Of a stretch of 64,000 nucleotides of DNA, positions 17,585-27,001 are shown in pieces. The stretch is from Hyphomicrobiales bacterium (lineage in GTDB: Bacteria; Pseudomonadota; Alphaproteobacteria; Rhizobiales; Rhizobiaceae). The notes under the pieces were generated by a model. The model did no database searches and had not been told where the DNA came from. It saw only the letters and a program-made list of their open reading frames with translations. Position 1 is the stretch's first letter, and every line of letters starts with the position of its first letter. The stretch lies in the NCBI GenBank assembly GCA_900489925.1, contig UEHQ01000011.1, positions 460-64,459 on the forward strand, read 5' to 3'. The position numbers and the translations under genes are program-made.

Positions 17585-19645
17585 CGCGCCAACGCCGATC
17601 AAAGCTTCGGCTTCCGCACGCGGCATGGGCTTGCCGAGCAGAAAGCCCTGTACTTCGCTGAAGCCTTCGTCCCGCAGCTTCTGCAATTGCTCCTCGGTCT
17701 CGATGCCTTCGGCAAGCGTCGTCGCATTGAAGCCGGATCCAATGCCGACCACGGCGCGTACGATAGCGAGATTGCCCGGATCGCTCTCGATACCCGACAC
17801 GAAGCTGCGGTCGAGCTTGATCTTGTCGAAGGCAAAGGCGCGCAGGTAGCTGAATGAGGAATAGCCCGTGCCGAAATCATCGATGGCGATACGGATTCCG
17901 AGTTCCTTCAGCGCCCGCAACAGCGGCAGGCTTTGCTCGACATCCGCAAGAAAGACCGACTCCGTGATCTCGATCTCCAGCCGTTCAGGCCGCAAGCCGG
18001 TTTCGTCCAGAGCTGATACAACAGTTGCAAGCAGGCTGTTGTGTCGAAACTGGCAAACAGAGAGATTGACCGCGATCTTGAGATGTTGCGGCCATGTGGC
18101 AGCCGTTCGGCAGGCCTCGCGCAGCACCCAGTCGCCGATCGGGACGATCAGCCCTGTCTCCTCCGCCACCGGAATGAAGTCCATGGGCGGGATCAGCCCA
18201 CGCTCGGGATGACGCCAGCGGATGAGCGCTTCGAAGCCGCCGAGGCCGTCGTCGTCGAGCTGGACAATTGGCTGGTAATAGAGCTCGAACTGGTTCTTCT
18301 GCAACGCTTCGCGCAGCTCGACGGTGAGCATGTGGCGGCGCTCCGCCTCGCGGCGCATCTCCGCTTCGTAGAACCGGTAGGTGGAGCGCCCGCTTTCCTT
18401 GGCCGCATAGAGCGCCAGATCCGCATGCCGCATGAGAACGTCGTCGTCAGCGGCGTGACCGGGCGCCATCGCAATGCCGATGCTGCAGGTCACATGCTCA
18501 TTGACTCCATCGAGATCAAAAGGCTTCGACAGGACTGCGAGCAGACGTTCGGCAAAGCGCTCGATACAGCCGTCTTCGGTGAGCCGAAGAACAAGCGCGA
18601 ATTCATCGCCACCGAGACGGGCAACAAGGTCCCCGTCCCTCACGAGCGCGGTCAGGCGCGCGGCCACCTGGCAGAGCAATGCGTCACCCGCCGCATGCCC
18701 CTTGCTGTCGTTGATGTGCTTGAAATGGTCCACATCGAGATAAAGGAGCGCGATCGGGTTTTCGGCGCTCGCATGCGCCGCCTCGCGCTGGATATGCTCG
18801 GAGAAATAAGCGCGGTTCGGCAAGCCGGTCAGTGCATCGTGCATGGCCATGTAGGCAAGCCGGGTCTCGACCGAGCGCTCCTCCGTCACATCCTGCGATA
18901 TGCCAAGCAGATAGCGCGGCGCCGAACCATCCGGCGCCGGCAAAGCGCGTTTTACCGTCCGCAGTATGCGGGGCAGGCCATCGACGCGGCGCATCGTCTC
19001 CTCGAAGCTGATCGTGGAAACGGCTTCGAATGCCTGGGCATCCTGCTCCCGGAAGATGGCGGTCTGCTTGTCGTCGAAGATGGCGCGATCGCTTTGACCA
19101 ATCACGTCCGCCGCATTGAAGCCGACGATCGATCCGCAGGCCTCGTTGAACAGAATGTAGCGACCGTCGGCTTCCATATCCTTCACGAAGACGCCGACCG
19201 GCAGATTGTCGACGATACTGTCGAGAAGCGAGCGCGTATCGGTCACCTCGCGATGCGCGGCATTGACCTCGGTACGGTCCTGCACGATCGCCAGGATAGC
19301 ATCGCGACCGTCGAAGCGCACCGCCCGGCCGTAGGTCAGAACCTCCAGCATCTCGCCATTCGCCTTGAGATGCGTCCAGCGCTCGGCCTTTTCCATATCG
19401 GTGCGCGCGTACACCGCATTCAGCATCCGCCGGCGCTCCTGCGCGGGGCGAATGTCGAGAACAGTCATCCTGGCATATTGCTGCGGCGAATAGCCGTAGA
19501 GATCGACCGCGGCGTTGTTGACGATCAGGAAGCGCAAGGTGTCCGGATCGTAAACCCACATCGGTGACGGATGGGTCGCAAACAACGACTGGAAATCATC
19601 GTTGGGAGCATCGAGCGGAACAAGTGCTGTCAAAAAGCCGGTCAT
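17555..19645 (-). CDS. PAS-PAS-GGDEF-EAL cyclic-di-GMP signalling protein
   Basis: The 696-residue cytoplasmic protein has two PAS domains (about 20-125 and 140-255), a GGDEF domain with intact GGDEF at 345-349 and an inhibitory-site RxxD (Arg336, Asp339) exactly five residues before it, then an EAL domain beginning near 452 with EAL at 472-474, ITESVF, IDDFGTGYSS and the QGFLLGKP end. Both the cyclase and phosphodiesterase signatures look complete, so it could make or break c-di-GMP depending on the PAS input. There is no membrane segment. No haem- or flavin-binding residue set is obvious in the PAS domains. Confidence 0.93.
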   Translation of the reverse strand: MTGFLTALVPLDAPNDDFQSLFATHPSPMWVYDPDTLRFLIVNNAAVDLYGYSPQQYARMTVLDIRPAQERRRMLNAVYARTDMEKAERWTHLKANGEMLEVLTYGRAVRFDGRDAILAIVQDRTEVNAAHREVTDTRSLLDSIVDNLPVGVFVKDMEADGRYILFNEACGSIVGFNAADVIGQSDRAIFDDKQTAIFREQDAQAFEAVSTISFEETMRRVDGLPRILRTVKRALPAPDGSAPRYLLGISQDVTEERSVETRLAYMAMHDALTGLPNRAYFSEHIQREAAHASAENPIALLYLDVDHFKHINDSKGHAAGDALLCQVAARLTALVRDGDLVARLGGDEFALVLRLTEDGCIERFAERLLAVLSKPFDLDGVNEHVTCSIGIAMAPGHAADDDVLMRHADLALYAAKESGRSTYRFYEAEMRREAERRHMLTVELREALQKNQFELYYQPIVQLDDDGLGGFEALIRWRHPERGLIPPMDFIPVAEETGLIVPIGDWVLREACRTAATWPQHLKIAVNLSVCQFRHNSLLATVVSALDETGLRPERLEIEITESVFLADVEQSLPLLRALKELGIRIAIDDFGTGYSSFSYLRAFAFDKIKLDRSFVSGIESDPGNLAIVRAVVGIGSGFNATTLAEGIETEEQLQKLRDEGFSEVQGFLLGKPMPRAEAEALIGVGASSLLAAAGR

Positions 19646-19800
19646 GGCAAAATCACATGGAATATTGAGGGCGGACCGACTTGTTATAATCGAAAAAACT
19701 AAATGAAATCAGAATCATAGTTCGCCTAAACTTTAGGCGAACGCCTTCCCGTTGTGCAACAAAGCGCGTTGCGCTCCGGCTTTTTGCCTTTTCCCGCGTT

Positions 19801-20223
19801 TCAGTGGTGCGAATGAGTACACTGGCCATGATCAGCCAGCACCTCGATCACCCTGCACTCGTCGACACGGCCGTGCACGCATCCCTTGATCATCGTCTCA
19901 AGCTCAGCCTTCAACGCCGTCAGGCTACGGATACGCTGTTCGACCTCCACAAGACGTGCCTTGGCAATCGCATCGGCCGACGCGCAGGACTGGTTGGGGT
20001 CGTCCTGAAGGGTCAGCAGCGCACGAATGGCATCCACCTCGAAGCCGAGTTCGCGGGCATGTCTGATGAAGGCGAGCCGGCGCAGATCGGACGGCTCGTA
20101 GGAACGCTGGTTCCCTTCGCTGCGGTTGGGCTCGGCCAGCAGTCCGATGCTCTCGTAGTACCGGATCGTCGGCACCTTCACGCCACTTTGCCGGGAGGCT
20201 TCACCGATAGTAATCTTCTTCAT
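19801..20223 (-). CDS. zntR: MerR-family heavy-metal regulator (ZntR/CadR-like)
   Basis: The 140-residue protein has an N-terminal MerR helix-turn-helix (TIGEASRQSGVKVPTIRYYE), a long dimerisation helix, and metal-ligand Cys residues: one in DPNQSCAS, then CVHGRVDEC in the metal loop and a Cys-His rich tail QCTHSHH. This Cys pattern fits the Zn/Cd/Pb branch (ZntR, CadR, PbrR) rather than CueR. It is divergent from the zinc/cadmium ATPase gene, with the operator between them, the normal arrangement for activation by DNA untwisting. The exact metal is not settled by sequence. Confidence 0.88.
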   Translation of the reverse strand: MKKITIGEASRQSGVKVPTIRYYESIGLLAEPNRSEGNQRSYEPSDLRRLAFIRHARELGFEVDAIRALLTLQDDPNQSCASADAIAKARLVEVEQRIRSLTALKAELETMIKGCVHGRVDECRVIEVLADHGQCTHSHH

Positions 20224-20233
20224 GTTTTTCCAC

Positions 20234-20264
20234 TTGCACCTCTAGCCACTAGAGGATGTAGGGA
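20234..20264 (+). promoter_or_regulatory. MerR-type promoter and operator of zntA
   Basis: A -35 TTGCAC (20234-20239) and a -10-like TAGGGA (20259-20264) are separated by 19 bases, the over-long spacing that MerR activators correct. A perfect inverted repeat CCTCTAG-CCA-CTAGAGG (20239-20255) fills the spacer. Both the layout and the repeat match known Zn/Cd-responsive MerR sites. Confidence 0.8.
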
Positions 20265-20294
20265 AGGTGCATCCAAATCGCAAGGAAGCATGTC

Positions 20295-22556
20295 ATGGGT
20301 GAAACGGTCGAGAAGCGGTACAGAGTGGGTGGTATGGATTGCGCCAGTTGCGCTGCCAAGATCGATACCGCCGTCCGTCGAATGCCCGGCGTAGCGGACG
20401 TCAAGGTGTCGGTTACGGCGGCCACGATGACCGTGCGCCACGACGGCAGCAGTGATCTCTTGGCCATCGAGCGAAAGGTGACCGGCCTCGGCTATTCCCT
20501 GGCACCCACCGGCGATCACGCCGAACACCGGCACGAAGCCCACAGCCATGCAACATGCGATCACGACCATCATCACCACGAGCACGATGGCCATGACCAT
20601 GGGGGGCACGACCATGCGCACCACGATCATGGCAGCGAGCACGGAAAGGAAGCGGAGATCGAAGGCCTGCATGGCCACGATCACACCCCGATGTCCGGCC
20701 CCTGGTGGCAGAGCCGAAAGGGTCGCCTGACGATCGCCTCTGGCGCCGCTCTCGTCGTCGCCTATGTAGTCGGTCACCTCGTGCCGCAGATCGCGCCTTA
20801 CGCCTTCGTGGCCGCCATGCTGGTCGGCCTCGTCCCGATTGCCCGCCGCGCCATAATGGCTGCGCTGGCCGGTACACCCTTCTCGATCGAGATGCTGATG
20901 ACAATCGCCGCCGTCGGCGCCGTCATCATCCATGCCGGCGAGGAAGCGGCCACCGTCGTGTTCCTCTTCCTTGTGGGCGAACTGCTGGAAGGCGTGGCCG
21001 CCGGCAAGGCGCGCGAAAGCATCCAGTCCCTGACGACCCTTGTGCCGAAGAGCGCGATTCTGGAGGAGAACGGCCAGACACGGGAGATTCCGGCAGAACA
21101 ATTGACCGTCGGATCGACGATCCTCGTTCGCCCCGGCGACCGGATTTCTGCCGATGGCGTCATTCTTTCCGGCGAAAGCGGGATCGACGAGGCACCGGTA
21201 ACCGGTGAAAGTACTCCCGTGCGCAAGACCGAAGGCGACATCGTCTTCGCAGGCACCGTCAACGGCGACACCGCGCTGCGGGTCAGGGTCACGGCTGCCG
21301 CCGCCGACAACACGATCGCCCGCGTCGTCAAGCTGGTTGAGGAAGCACAGGAATCGAAGGCACCAACGGAGCGCTTCATCGACCGCTTTTCCCGTTATTA
21401 CACCCCGGGCGTGGTCGCAGTGGCCGCACTCGTCGCCATCCTGCCCCCTCTCCTTGCCGGCGGCATCTGGAGCGAGTGGGTCTACAAGGGCCTTGCCATC
21501 CTCCTGATCGGCTGCCCCTGTGCGCTGGTGATCTCCACGCCCGCTGCTATTGCAGCCTCGCTTTCGGCGGGGGCGCGTCGCGGGCTGCTGCTGAAGGGTG
21601 GTGCGGTGCTGGAAACGCTCGGCAAGGTTACCGCCGTCGCCGTCGACAAGACGGGCACGCTGACGGCCGGCAAGCCAAAGGTCACCGACGTCCTGGGTTT
21701 CGGGCGAACAGAAGCCGATGTGCTGAAATACGCGGCCGCCCTTGAGGCTGGTTCAAGCCATCCCCTGGCCGTTGCAATCCTCGCCAGAGCAGCGGAGGAC
21801 GGCATCGCGCCGGCACCGGCAGCCAACCCAGGCGCCCTGCCCGGAAAGGGCGTGACAGGAACGGTCGAAGGCGTTGAGATATTCTTCGGCTCCCCCAAGG
21901 CCGCCGACGAGCGCATTCCACTCTCCCCCGATCAGGCCACGCGGATCGCCTCGCTGAACGATGAGGGCAAGACGGTCTCCGTCCTGATTGCCGACGGCGT
22001 ATTGGCCGGCGCCATCGCCATGCGCGACGAGCCGCGCGACGACGCGAAAGCAGGCATCGACGCCCTGAAAACCGCAGGCGTCAAGGTGGTCATGCTGACC
22101 GGCGATAACCGGCGCACGGCTACCGCAATCGGGGAGACGCTCGGCATCGAGGTTCGCGCCGAGCTGATGCCTGAGGACAAGCAGCGCATCGTGGGCGAAT
22201 TGAAGCGTGAGGGTTTGGTCGTCGCCAAGGTTGGAGACGGCATCAACGACGCACCCGCCTTGGCCGCCGCCGACGTCGGCATCGCCATGGGCGGTGGTAC
22301 CGACGTTGCGCTGGAGACCGCCGATGCAGCCATCCTTCACGGACGCGTAAGCGACGTGGCGTCCATGATCGCCCTTTCCAAGCGGACGATGCGCAACATC
22401 ATGCAGAACATCACCATCGCGCTCGGGCTGAAGGCCGTATTTCTGGTCACCACCATCGCCGGCATCACCGGCCTCTGGCCCGCGATCCTGGCGGATACGG
22501 GTGCAACTGTCCTCGTCACGATCAACGCCCTGAGGCTGCTGCGCCCGCAGGAATAG
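20295..22556 (+). CDS. zntA: Zn2+/Cd2+/Pb2+-exporting P1B-type ATPase
   Basis: The 753-residue protein has an N-terminal HMA domain with GMDCASC (Cys16, Cys19), then a very His-rich linker (about residues 77-120, with runs of His-Asp and Gly-His), eight predicted membrane helices, the transport motif CPC near 405 in IGCPCALVIST, the phosphorylation site DKTGTLT near 451, SSHPLA and GDGINDAPALAAADVG. CPC with the His-rich N-terminus places it in the P1B-2 Zn/Cd/Pb group. It exports metal from the cytoplasm. AAGGA precedes ATG 20295. Its promoter has a MerR-type operator. Confidence 0.93.
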   Translation: MGETVEKRYRVGGMDCASCAAKIDTAVRRMPGVADVKVSVTAATMTVRHDGSSDLLAIERKVTGLGYSLAPTGDHAEHRHEAHSHATCDHDHHHHEHDGHDHGGHDHAHHDHGSEHGKEAEIEGLHGHDHTPMSGPWWQSRKGRLTIASGAALVVAYVVGHLVPQIAPYAFVAAMLVGLVPIARRAIMAALAGTPFSIEMLMTIAAVGAVIIHAGEEAATVVFLFLVGELLEGVAAGKARESIQSLTTLVPKSAILEENGQTREIPAEQLTVGSTILVRPGDRISADGVILSGESGIDEAPVTGESTPVRKTEGDIVFAGTVNGDTALRVRVTAAAADNTIARVVKLVEEAQESKAPTERFIDRFSRYYTPGVVAVAALVAILPPLLAGGIWSEWVYKGLAILLIGCPCALVISTPAAIAASLSAGARRGLLLKGGAVLETLGKVTAVAVDKTGTLTAGKPKVTDVLGFGRTEADVLKYAAALEAGSSHPLAVAILARAAEDGIAPAPAANPGALPGKGVTGTVEGVEIFFGSPKAADERIPLSPDQATRIASLNDEGKTVSVLIADGVLAGAIAMRDEPRDDAKAGIDALKTAGVKVVMLTGDNRRTATAIGETLGIEVRAELMPEDKQRIVGELKREGLVVAKVGDGINDAPALAAADVGIAMGGGTDVALETADAAILHGRVSDVASMIALSKRTMRNIMQNITIALGLKAVFLVTTIAGITGLWPAILADTGATVLVTINALRLLRPQE

Positions 22557-22594
22557 CCGCGCGGCCCAGGGAACCGCCACCGAGCAAAGCAAAA

Positions 22595-22625
22595 GCCCGG
22601 CGCAGTCGCCTGCGCCGGGCCTTTG
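22595..22625. terminator. Terminator between zntA and serA
   Basis: GCCCGGCGCAG and its exact complement CTGCGCCGGGC flank a TCGC loop, followed by CCTTTG on the plus strand and by CTTTTGC on the minus strand. It lies between convergent zntA and serA and probably ends both transcripts. Confidence 0.85.
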
Positions 22626-22648
22626 TATGTTTCCCTTGGGAGGAAAGC

Positions 22649-24244
22649 TCAATCAACAGCAAATACGAGCGGCTTGGCCTGTCGGATCGCAGTGTTCGCA
22701 GTTAATTTTGCAAGCACATCGTCGCTGACAGGTCCATCGACGTAAAGCAGCGCGATCGCATCGCCGCCCTGCTCGCCGCGACCGAGCTGGAAGTTGGCGA
22801 TGTTGACATTCGCCGCACCGAGCGTCGTGCCGATGAAGCCGATCATACCGGGAACGTCGGTGTTGGAGATGTAGACCATGTTGGCGCCGACATCGGCGTC
22901 AAGGTTGATGCCCTTGATCTGGATGAAGCGCGGCTTGCCATCGGAGAAGACCGTGCCGGCAACGGAACGGGTCTGCTTGTCGGTTGTCACCGTGAGCTTG
23001 ATGTAGCCGTCGTAGACACCGGTCTTGTCGCGCTTGACCTCGGAGAGCACGATGCCCTTTTCCTTGATCATGATCGGCGCGGAAACCATGTTGACGTCGG
23101 CGACCTGGTTGCGAATGAGGCCCGCCAGCAGCGCAGACGTCAGCGCCTTCGTGTTCATCGTGGCGGTGGCGCCGTCATACAGGATCTCGATTTCCTTGAT
23201 CGGATCTTCCGACACCTGGCCGACGAAGGCGCCGAGAACGTCGGCGAGCTTGATGAACGGCTTCAGGATCGGTGCTTCTTCAGCGGTGATCGACGGCATG
23301 TTGATGGCGTTGGAGACCGCCCCCTTGACGAGATAGTCCGACATCTGCTCGGCGACCTGCAGGGCAACGTTTTCCTGCGCTTCCGTGGTCGACGCGCCGA
23401 GATGCGGCGTGCAGACGACGTTCGGCAGGCCGAACAGCGGGCTTTCCTTGGCGGGCTCGACTTCGAAGACGTCGAAGCCGGCGCCGGCGACATGGCCCGA
23501 CTTGATGGCTTCGGCAAGTGCCGCTTCGTCAACTAGGCCGCCACGGGCGCAGTTGATGATGCGCACGCCGGGCTTGGTCTTGGCGAGGTTTTCCTTGCCG
23601 AGGATGCCGCGCGTCTTGTCGGTCATCGGTACGTGCAGGGTGATGAAGTCAGCCTTGGCCAGCAGCTCGTCCAGCTCGACCTTGGTGACGCCCATTTCCT
23701 GAGCGCGCTCAGCCGAGAGGAAGGGGTCGTAGGCGAGAACGTGCATGCCGAGGCCGATGGCCTTCTTGCAGACGATGCCGCCGATGTTGCCGGCGCCGAT
23801 GACGCCGAGCGTCTTGCCGGTGATTTCGACACCCATGAACTTCGACTTTTCCCACTTGCCGGCCTGCGTGGACACGTCCGCTGCAGGCAGCTGGCGGGCA
23901 ACGGCGAACATCAGCGCGATGGCGTGTTCGGCCGTCGTGATCGAGTTGCCGAAGGGCGTGTTCATGACGATGATGCCGCGCTTCGACGCAGCCGGGATAT
24001 CGACGTTATCGACACCGATGCCGGCGCGGCCGATGACCTTGAGGTTGGTGGCGGCGGCGATGAGCTTTTCCGTCGCCTTGGTGGCGGAGCGGATGGCGAG
24101 ACCGTCGTAGTTGCCGATGATTTCGGCGAGCTTGTCCTTGTCCTTGCCGAGCTGCGGCTGGAAATCGACTTCGACGCCGCGATCACGGAAAATCTGGACG
24201 GCGGTTTCCGACAGTTCGTCGGATACGAGAACGCGAGGTGCCAT
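22649..24244 (-). CDS. serA: D-3-phosphoglycerate dehydrogenase
   Basis: The 531-residue protein is the long form of SerA: substrate domain, NAD-binding domain with LGVIGAGNIGGIVCKKAIGLG, the Arg and Glu-His catalytic region (INCARGGLVDEAAL, then CTPHLGAST), an intervening domain, and a C-terminal ACT domain (DVPGMIGFIGTTLGAANVNIANFQLGR). It catalyses the first step of serine synthesis, 3-phosphoglycerate to 3-phosphohydroxypyruvate, and is probably feedback-controlled by serine through the ACT domain. It follows serC on the same strand after 86 bases that hold a strong hairpin. Confidence 0.96.
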   Translation of the reverse strand: MAPRVLVSDELSETAVQIFRDRGVEVDFQPQLGKDKDKLAEIIGNYDGLAIRSATKATEKLIAAATNLKVIGRAGIGVDNVDIPAASKRGIIVMNTPFGNSITTAEHAIALMFAVARQLPAADVSTQAGKWEKSKFMGVEITGKTLGVIGAGNIGGIVCKKAIGLGMHVLAYDPFLSAERAQEMGVTKVELDELLAKADFITLHVPMTDKTRGILGKENLAKTKPGVRIINCARGGLVDEAALAEAIKSGHVAGAGFDVFEVEPAKESPLFGLPNVVCTPHLGASTTEAQENVALQVAEQMSDYLVKGAVSNAINMPSITAEEAPILKPFIKLADVLGAFVGQVSEDPIKEIEILYDGATATMNTKALTSALLAGLIRNQVADVNMVSAPIMIKEKGIVLSEVKRDKTGVYDGYIKLTVTTDKQTRSVAGTVFSDGKPRFIQIKGINLDADVGANMVYISNTDVPGMIGFIGTTLGAANVNIANFQLGRGEQGGDAIALLYVDGPVSDDVLAKLTANTAIRQAKPLVFAVD

Positions 24245-24294
24245 TGGGGGCTTCCTTCAAAAGGTTCAACGATGGAATGTAATCGGGATTGCGA

Positions 24295-24317
24295 GGCTCC
24301 GCTTCGTGAGCGGAGCC
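24295..24317 (-). other. Intercistronic hairpin between serC and serA
   Basis: GGCTCCGCT and AGCGGAGCC form a perfect 9-bp stem with a 5-base loop in the 86-base serC-serA gap. No T-tract follows on the minus strand, so it is not a standard terminator; it may stabilise or partition the mRNA. Confidence 0.5.
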
Positions 24318-24330
24318 GGATGCGATCAAC

Positions 24331-25512
24331 TCAGGCAGCGGCCTGGGAAAGCGTCGCCTTCTGGGTCGAAAACGCCCAGGAGAGCCACGGCATCAGCTTC
24401 TGCATGTCTGCAGTTTCGATCGTGGCGCCGGCCCAAATGCGCAGGCCCGACGGCGCGTCGCGGTAATGGCCGATGTCGTAGGCGACACCTTCCTTGTCGA
24501 GCAGGCTGACGATACCCTTGGCGAAGTTAGCCTGGCCGTCGGCGTCAAGCGCCAGAACGTCCTTGTCGGTGATCTTCAGGCAGACGGACGTATTGGAAGC
24601 CGTCTCGGCCTTGACCGCCAGGTTGGCGATCCAGTCATTGGCGGCGACGAAGTCGGCGATGACCTTGGCATTGGCGTCGGCGCGAGCCATCAGGCCCTTC
24701 AGACCGCCAACGTCCTTCGACCACAGCAGCGCATCGATATAGTCCTCGACGCAGAGCATCGACGGCGTGTTGATGGTTTCGCCGGTGAAGATGCCCTCGA
24801 TCAGCTTGCCACCCGAGGTCATGCGGAAAATCTTCGGCAGCGGCCAGGCCGGTGCGTAGGTCGTGAGACGCTCAACGGCGCGCGGCGACAGGATGATGAC
24901 GCCATGAGCGCCCTCACCGCCGAGAACCTTCTGCCAGGAGAAGGTGACGACATCGAGCTTGGCGAAATCGAGGTTCTGCGCGAAGGCGGCAGAGGTCGCG
25001 TCGCAGATCGTCAGACCCTTGCGGTCGGCGGGAATGAAATCGCCATTCGGGACGCGAACGCCCGAGGTGGTGCCGTTCCAGGTGAAGACGACGTCGCGGT
25101 CGAAGTCGATGGTCGAGAGATCGGGCAGTTCGCCGTAACCGGCTTCGATCTTGCGGACGTCCTTGAGCTTCAGCTGCTTGACGACGTCGGTGACCCAACC
25201 GGCACCAAAGCTTTCCCAGGCGACCATGTCGACGCCGCGCTCGCCGAGCAGCGACCAGAGCGCCATTTCAACGGCGCCGGTATCGGAAGCGGGCACGATG
25301 CCGATGCGGTAGTCCGCGGGCACTTCCAGAATTTCACGGGTAAGATCGATGGCCTGCTTGAGCTTCGTCTTTCCGATCTTCGCACGATGCGAGCGGCCGA
25401 GCGGCGCGTCGGAAAGGGCTTCGAGCGACCAACCGGGGCGCTTCGAGCAAGGGCCAGAAGAAAAATGGGTGTTGTTCGGACGAACGTCCGGCTTCGCGGT
25501 GGCAGTGGCCAT
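24331..25512 (-). CDS. serC: Phosphoserine aminotransferase
   Basis: The protein of 393 residues from ATG 25512 (GGAAGGG upstream) starts [20 protein letters not shown], as in alphaproteobacterial SerC. It has PLP-fold class V aminotransferase features, with the cofactor lysine in [15 protein letters not shown]. It converts 3-phosphohydroxypyruvate and glutamate to phosphoserine, the step after SerA. The frame is open 109 codons further upstream, but that part overlaps the leader RNA and a terminator and is not coding. The leader has a candidate serC regulatory motif. Confidence 0.95.
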   Translation of the reverse strand: MATATAKPDVRPNNTHFSSGPCSKRPGWSLEALSDAPLGRSHRAKIGKTKLKQAIDLTREILEVPADYRIGIVPASDTGAVEMALWSLLGERGVDMVAWESFGAGWVTDVVKQLKLKDVRKIEAGYGELPDLSTIDFDRDVVFTWNGTTSGVRVPNGDFIPADRKGLTICDATSAAFAQNLDFAKLDVVTFSWQKVLGGEGAHGVIILSPRAVERLTTYAPAWPLPKIFRMTSGGKLIEGIFTGETINTPSMLCVEDYIDALLWSKDVGGLKGLMARADANAKVIADFVAANDWIANLAVKAETASNTSVCLKITDKDVLALDADGQANFAKGIVSLLDKEGVAYDIGHYRDAPSGLRIWAGATIETADMQKLMPWLSWAFSTQKATLSQAAA

Positions 25513-25518
25513 GTGTAT

Positions 25519-25566
25519 ACCCTTCCAGGTAATTAGCCTCTCGTTGGGGAGAGGTGTCCCGCCGCC
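25519..25566 (-). ncRNA. Candidate serC leader motif (alphaproteobacterial)
   Basis: Directly upstream of serC, on the minus strand, a perfect hairpin CCTCTC-CCCAAC-GAGAGG (25554-25537) is preceded by GCGGGACA and followed by CTAATTACCTGGAAGG, which runs into the ribosome-binding site. A conserved cis-regulatory RNA called the serC motif is known at this place in alphaproteobacteria; position and the strong hairpin fit. I match it from memory without a covariance model. Confidence 0.6.
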
Positions 25567-25671
25567 GTGGATATAGATCGAGCCCGAATTAGTCAACGGG
25601 CAAGTGTCGCAGCCGGAGGACTTTTTGACGCAGGCGCGACCAAGCTGCCTCCACTGACACATTGCCATAAA

Positions 25672-25699
25672 CGAAAAAGCCGCCCGGTTGGGGGCGGCT
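25672..25699 (-). terminator. Terminator after outer-membrane protein gene
   Basis: On the minus strand GCCGCCC-CCAACC-GGGCGGC is followed by TTTTTCG, 22 bases after the stop codon of the outer-membrane protein gene. It separates that gene from serC. Confidence 0.85.
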
Positions 25700-25720
25700 T
25701 TGTAAGCATCTGCAATCAAC

Positions 25721-26539
25721 TTACTTGTAGACGATGGGCGCCGGAGGCGGCTCATAGGGAGCAGCGCAGCCGCCGAAGAGATAGCGGGCACCGATGCGCG
25801 CTTCATGAACGTTGAAGCCCTTGTCACGGCCGGGGCCACCGCCAGCGTTATAGCCGAACATGTCGCCGCCGTTCACGTGCAGGAAGCGATAGCCGACATC
25901 GGCCTTGACGTTGCAGGTGACGTCGATCGTGGCGCCGGCCATCAAGGCGTAGCTGAAGCGCCAGCTGCTCTTGCCATCATGCGTGAAGGTGTCATCGCAG
26001 TTCGAAGAGTTGCCGGTTTCGCACGACGTATTCCTCAGGCCCTTCCAGTTGACGTAGGTTCCACCGATACCGGCGCCCACATACGGAGTGACGTAGCCAT
26101 ACGTTCCCAGGTCGACATAGGCGTTTGCCATCAGGCTCCAGGCCGTCAGCGAAGAAATATCGCTGGAGGTACAAGCGACGGCGACGCCGCAGCTTCCCAC
26201 CGTCGAACCGTGGAAATCAGCGGATCCGAAGTAGTCGAGCGTCAAATCGGTGCGGAAGTAGTTGTTGACTTGGTAACCGACACCGACGCCACCGGTAAAG
26301 GCATCACGCAGGTCAGCGGTCTGAAAGTCGACGTCGCTGGCATTGCTGCCCTGGAAGTAGCTAGCGCCACGCAGATCGGACCAACCGTAACCGACGTCGC
26401 CGCGAAGATACCAGCCGGTCGCTTCGGTAACGACGACTTCCGGGGGCATCTCCGGCACCGGTTCCGGCGCGAGGTCTGCGGCAAAGGCATTCGACGTTAT
26501 CAGCAATGCGGCAAAAATGCCGGACAGGCTTCTCTTCAT
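25721..26539 (-). CDS. Outer-membrane beta-barrel protein (Omp25/Opa-like)
   Basis: The protein of 272 residues from ATG 26539 (GGAG 8 bases before it) has a clear signal peptide ending [10 protein letters not shown]. It then alternates aromatic strands: [55 protein letters not shown] and the closing strand [12 protein letters not shown]. This is an eight-stranded barrel of the rhizobial and Brucella Omp25/Omp31-like family. Four or more Cys in the loops suggest disulphides. The GTG three codons upstream is a less likely start. Function is unknown beyond surface structure. Confidence 0.85.
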   Translation of the reverse strand: MKRSLSGIFAALLITSNAFAADLAPEPVPEMPPEVVVTEATGWYLRGDVGYGWSDLRGASYFQGSNASDVDFQTADLRDAFTGGVGVGYQVNNYFRTDLTLDYFGSADFHGSTVGSCGVAVACTSSDISSLTAWSLMANAYVDLGTYGYVTPYVGAGIGGTYVNWKGLRNTSCETGNSSNCDDTFTHDGKSSWRFSYALMAGATIDVTCNVKADVGYRFLHVNGGDMFGYNAGGGPGRDKGFNVHEARIGARYLFGGCAAPYEPPPAPIVYK

Positions 26540-27001
26540 GGATCCCACTCCAAAGTTCGGGGCATGGCAGGACCAATCGCTGCCAGTCGGACTCGTTTCG
26601 GGATGGATAATGAAGCGCGAACGTTAAAACGCGCTTAACTACGATTGTTTACCGTGATTTTTATCAGGTCATAAACCATGGTAGGAGTCGAGCCACCGTT
26701 CAGGCGAGCCGACGGTGCGCCGCGATCGGACGATCGCCAAGCCGACGGCCACGCGCCCACCATTCACAGGGTCGCTTGGCTCCGAAGCAGGACCGTCAGA
26801 TATCGATGATTTTGGCTCTTCAAATCCTAGCGGGCTCGGCAGGAGTGGCCGCCGCGAGGTGAAGTATGTCGACTCCACCGAAGCGCTCAACGTCCTGAAA
26901 AGCGCGTTTCCCGACATGATCGGCTAGGATCGCTCTCCCGAGGCAGGCGCCCCGGGTGCGAGGTGCCGGCGCTGTAAACGCCGGCCTCCAAAGGCTGCTT
27001 G
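26540..27001. other. Gene-poor interval with GC hairpin
   Basis: The interval between the outer-membrane protein start and the glmM stop contains the promoter region of the former (AT-rich around 26620-26680) and, at 26965-26985, a perfect hairpin GCCGGCG-CTGTAAA-CGCCGGC just downstream of glmM with no T-tract. Apart from one doubtful small frame at 26715-26927 I see nothing else. Confidence 0.5.
26715..26927 (+). CDS. Doubtful small ORF, 70 residues
   Basis: This GTG-started frame ends in a plausible helical segment, STEALNVLKSAFPDMIG, and most third positions are G or C. However, it has only a weak AGG about 10 bases upstream, a frame of similar length lies on the opposite strand, and I recognise no family. 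It may be a non-coding shadow. Confidence 0.2.
   Translation: MRRDRTIAKPTATRPPFTGSLGSEAGPSDIDDFGSSNPSGLGRSGRREVKYVDSTEALNVLKSAFPDMIG

Noticed and set aside
25513-25839. 109-codon N-terminal extension of SerC
   Set aside because: It spans a terminator and a leader hairpin, shows no SerC similarity and the downstream ATG has a good ribosome-binding site and the conserved SerC start.
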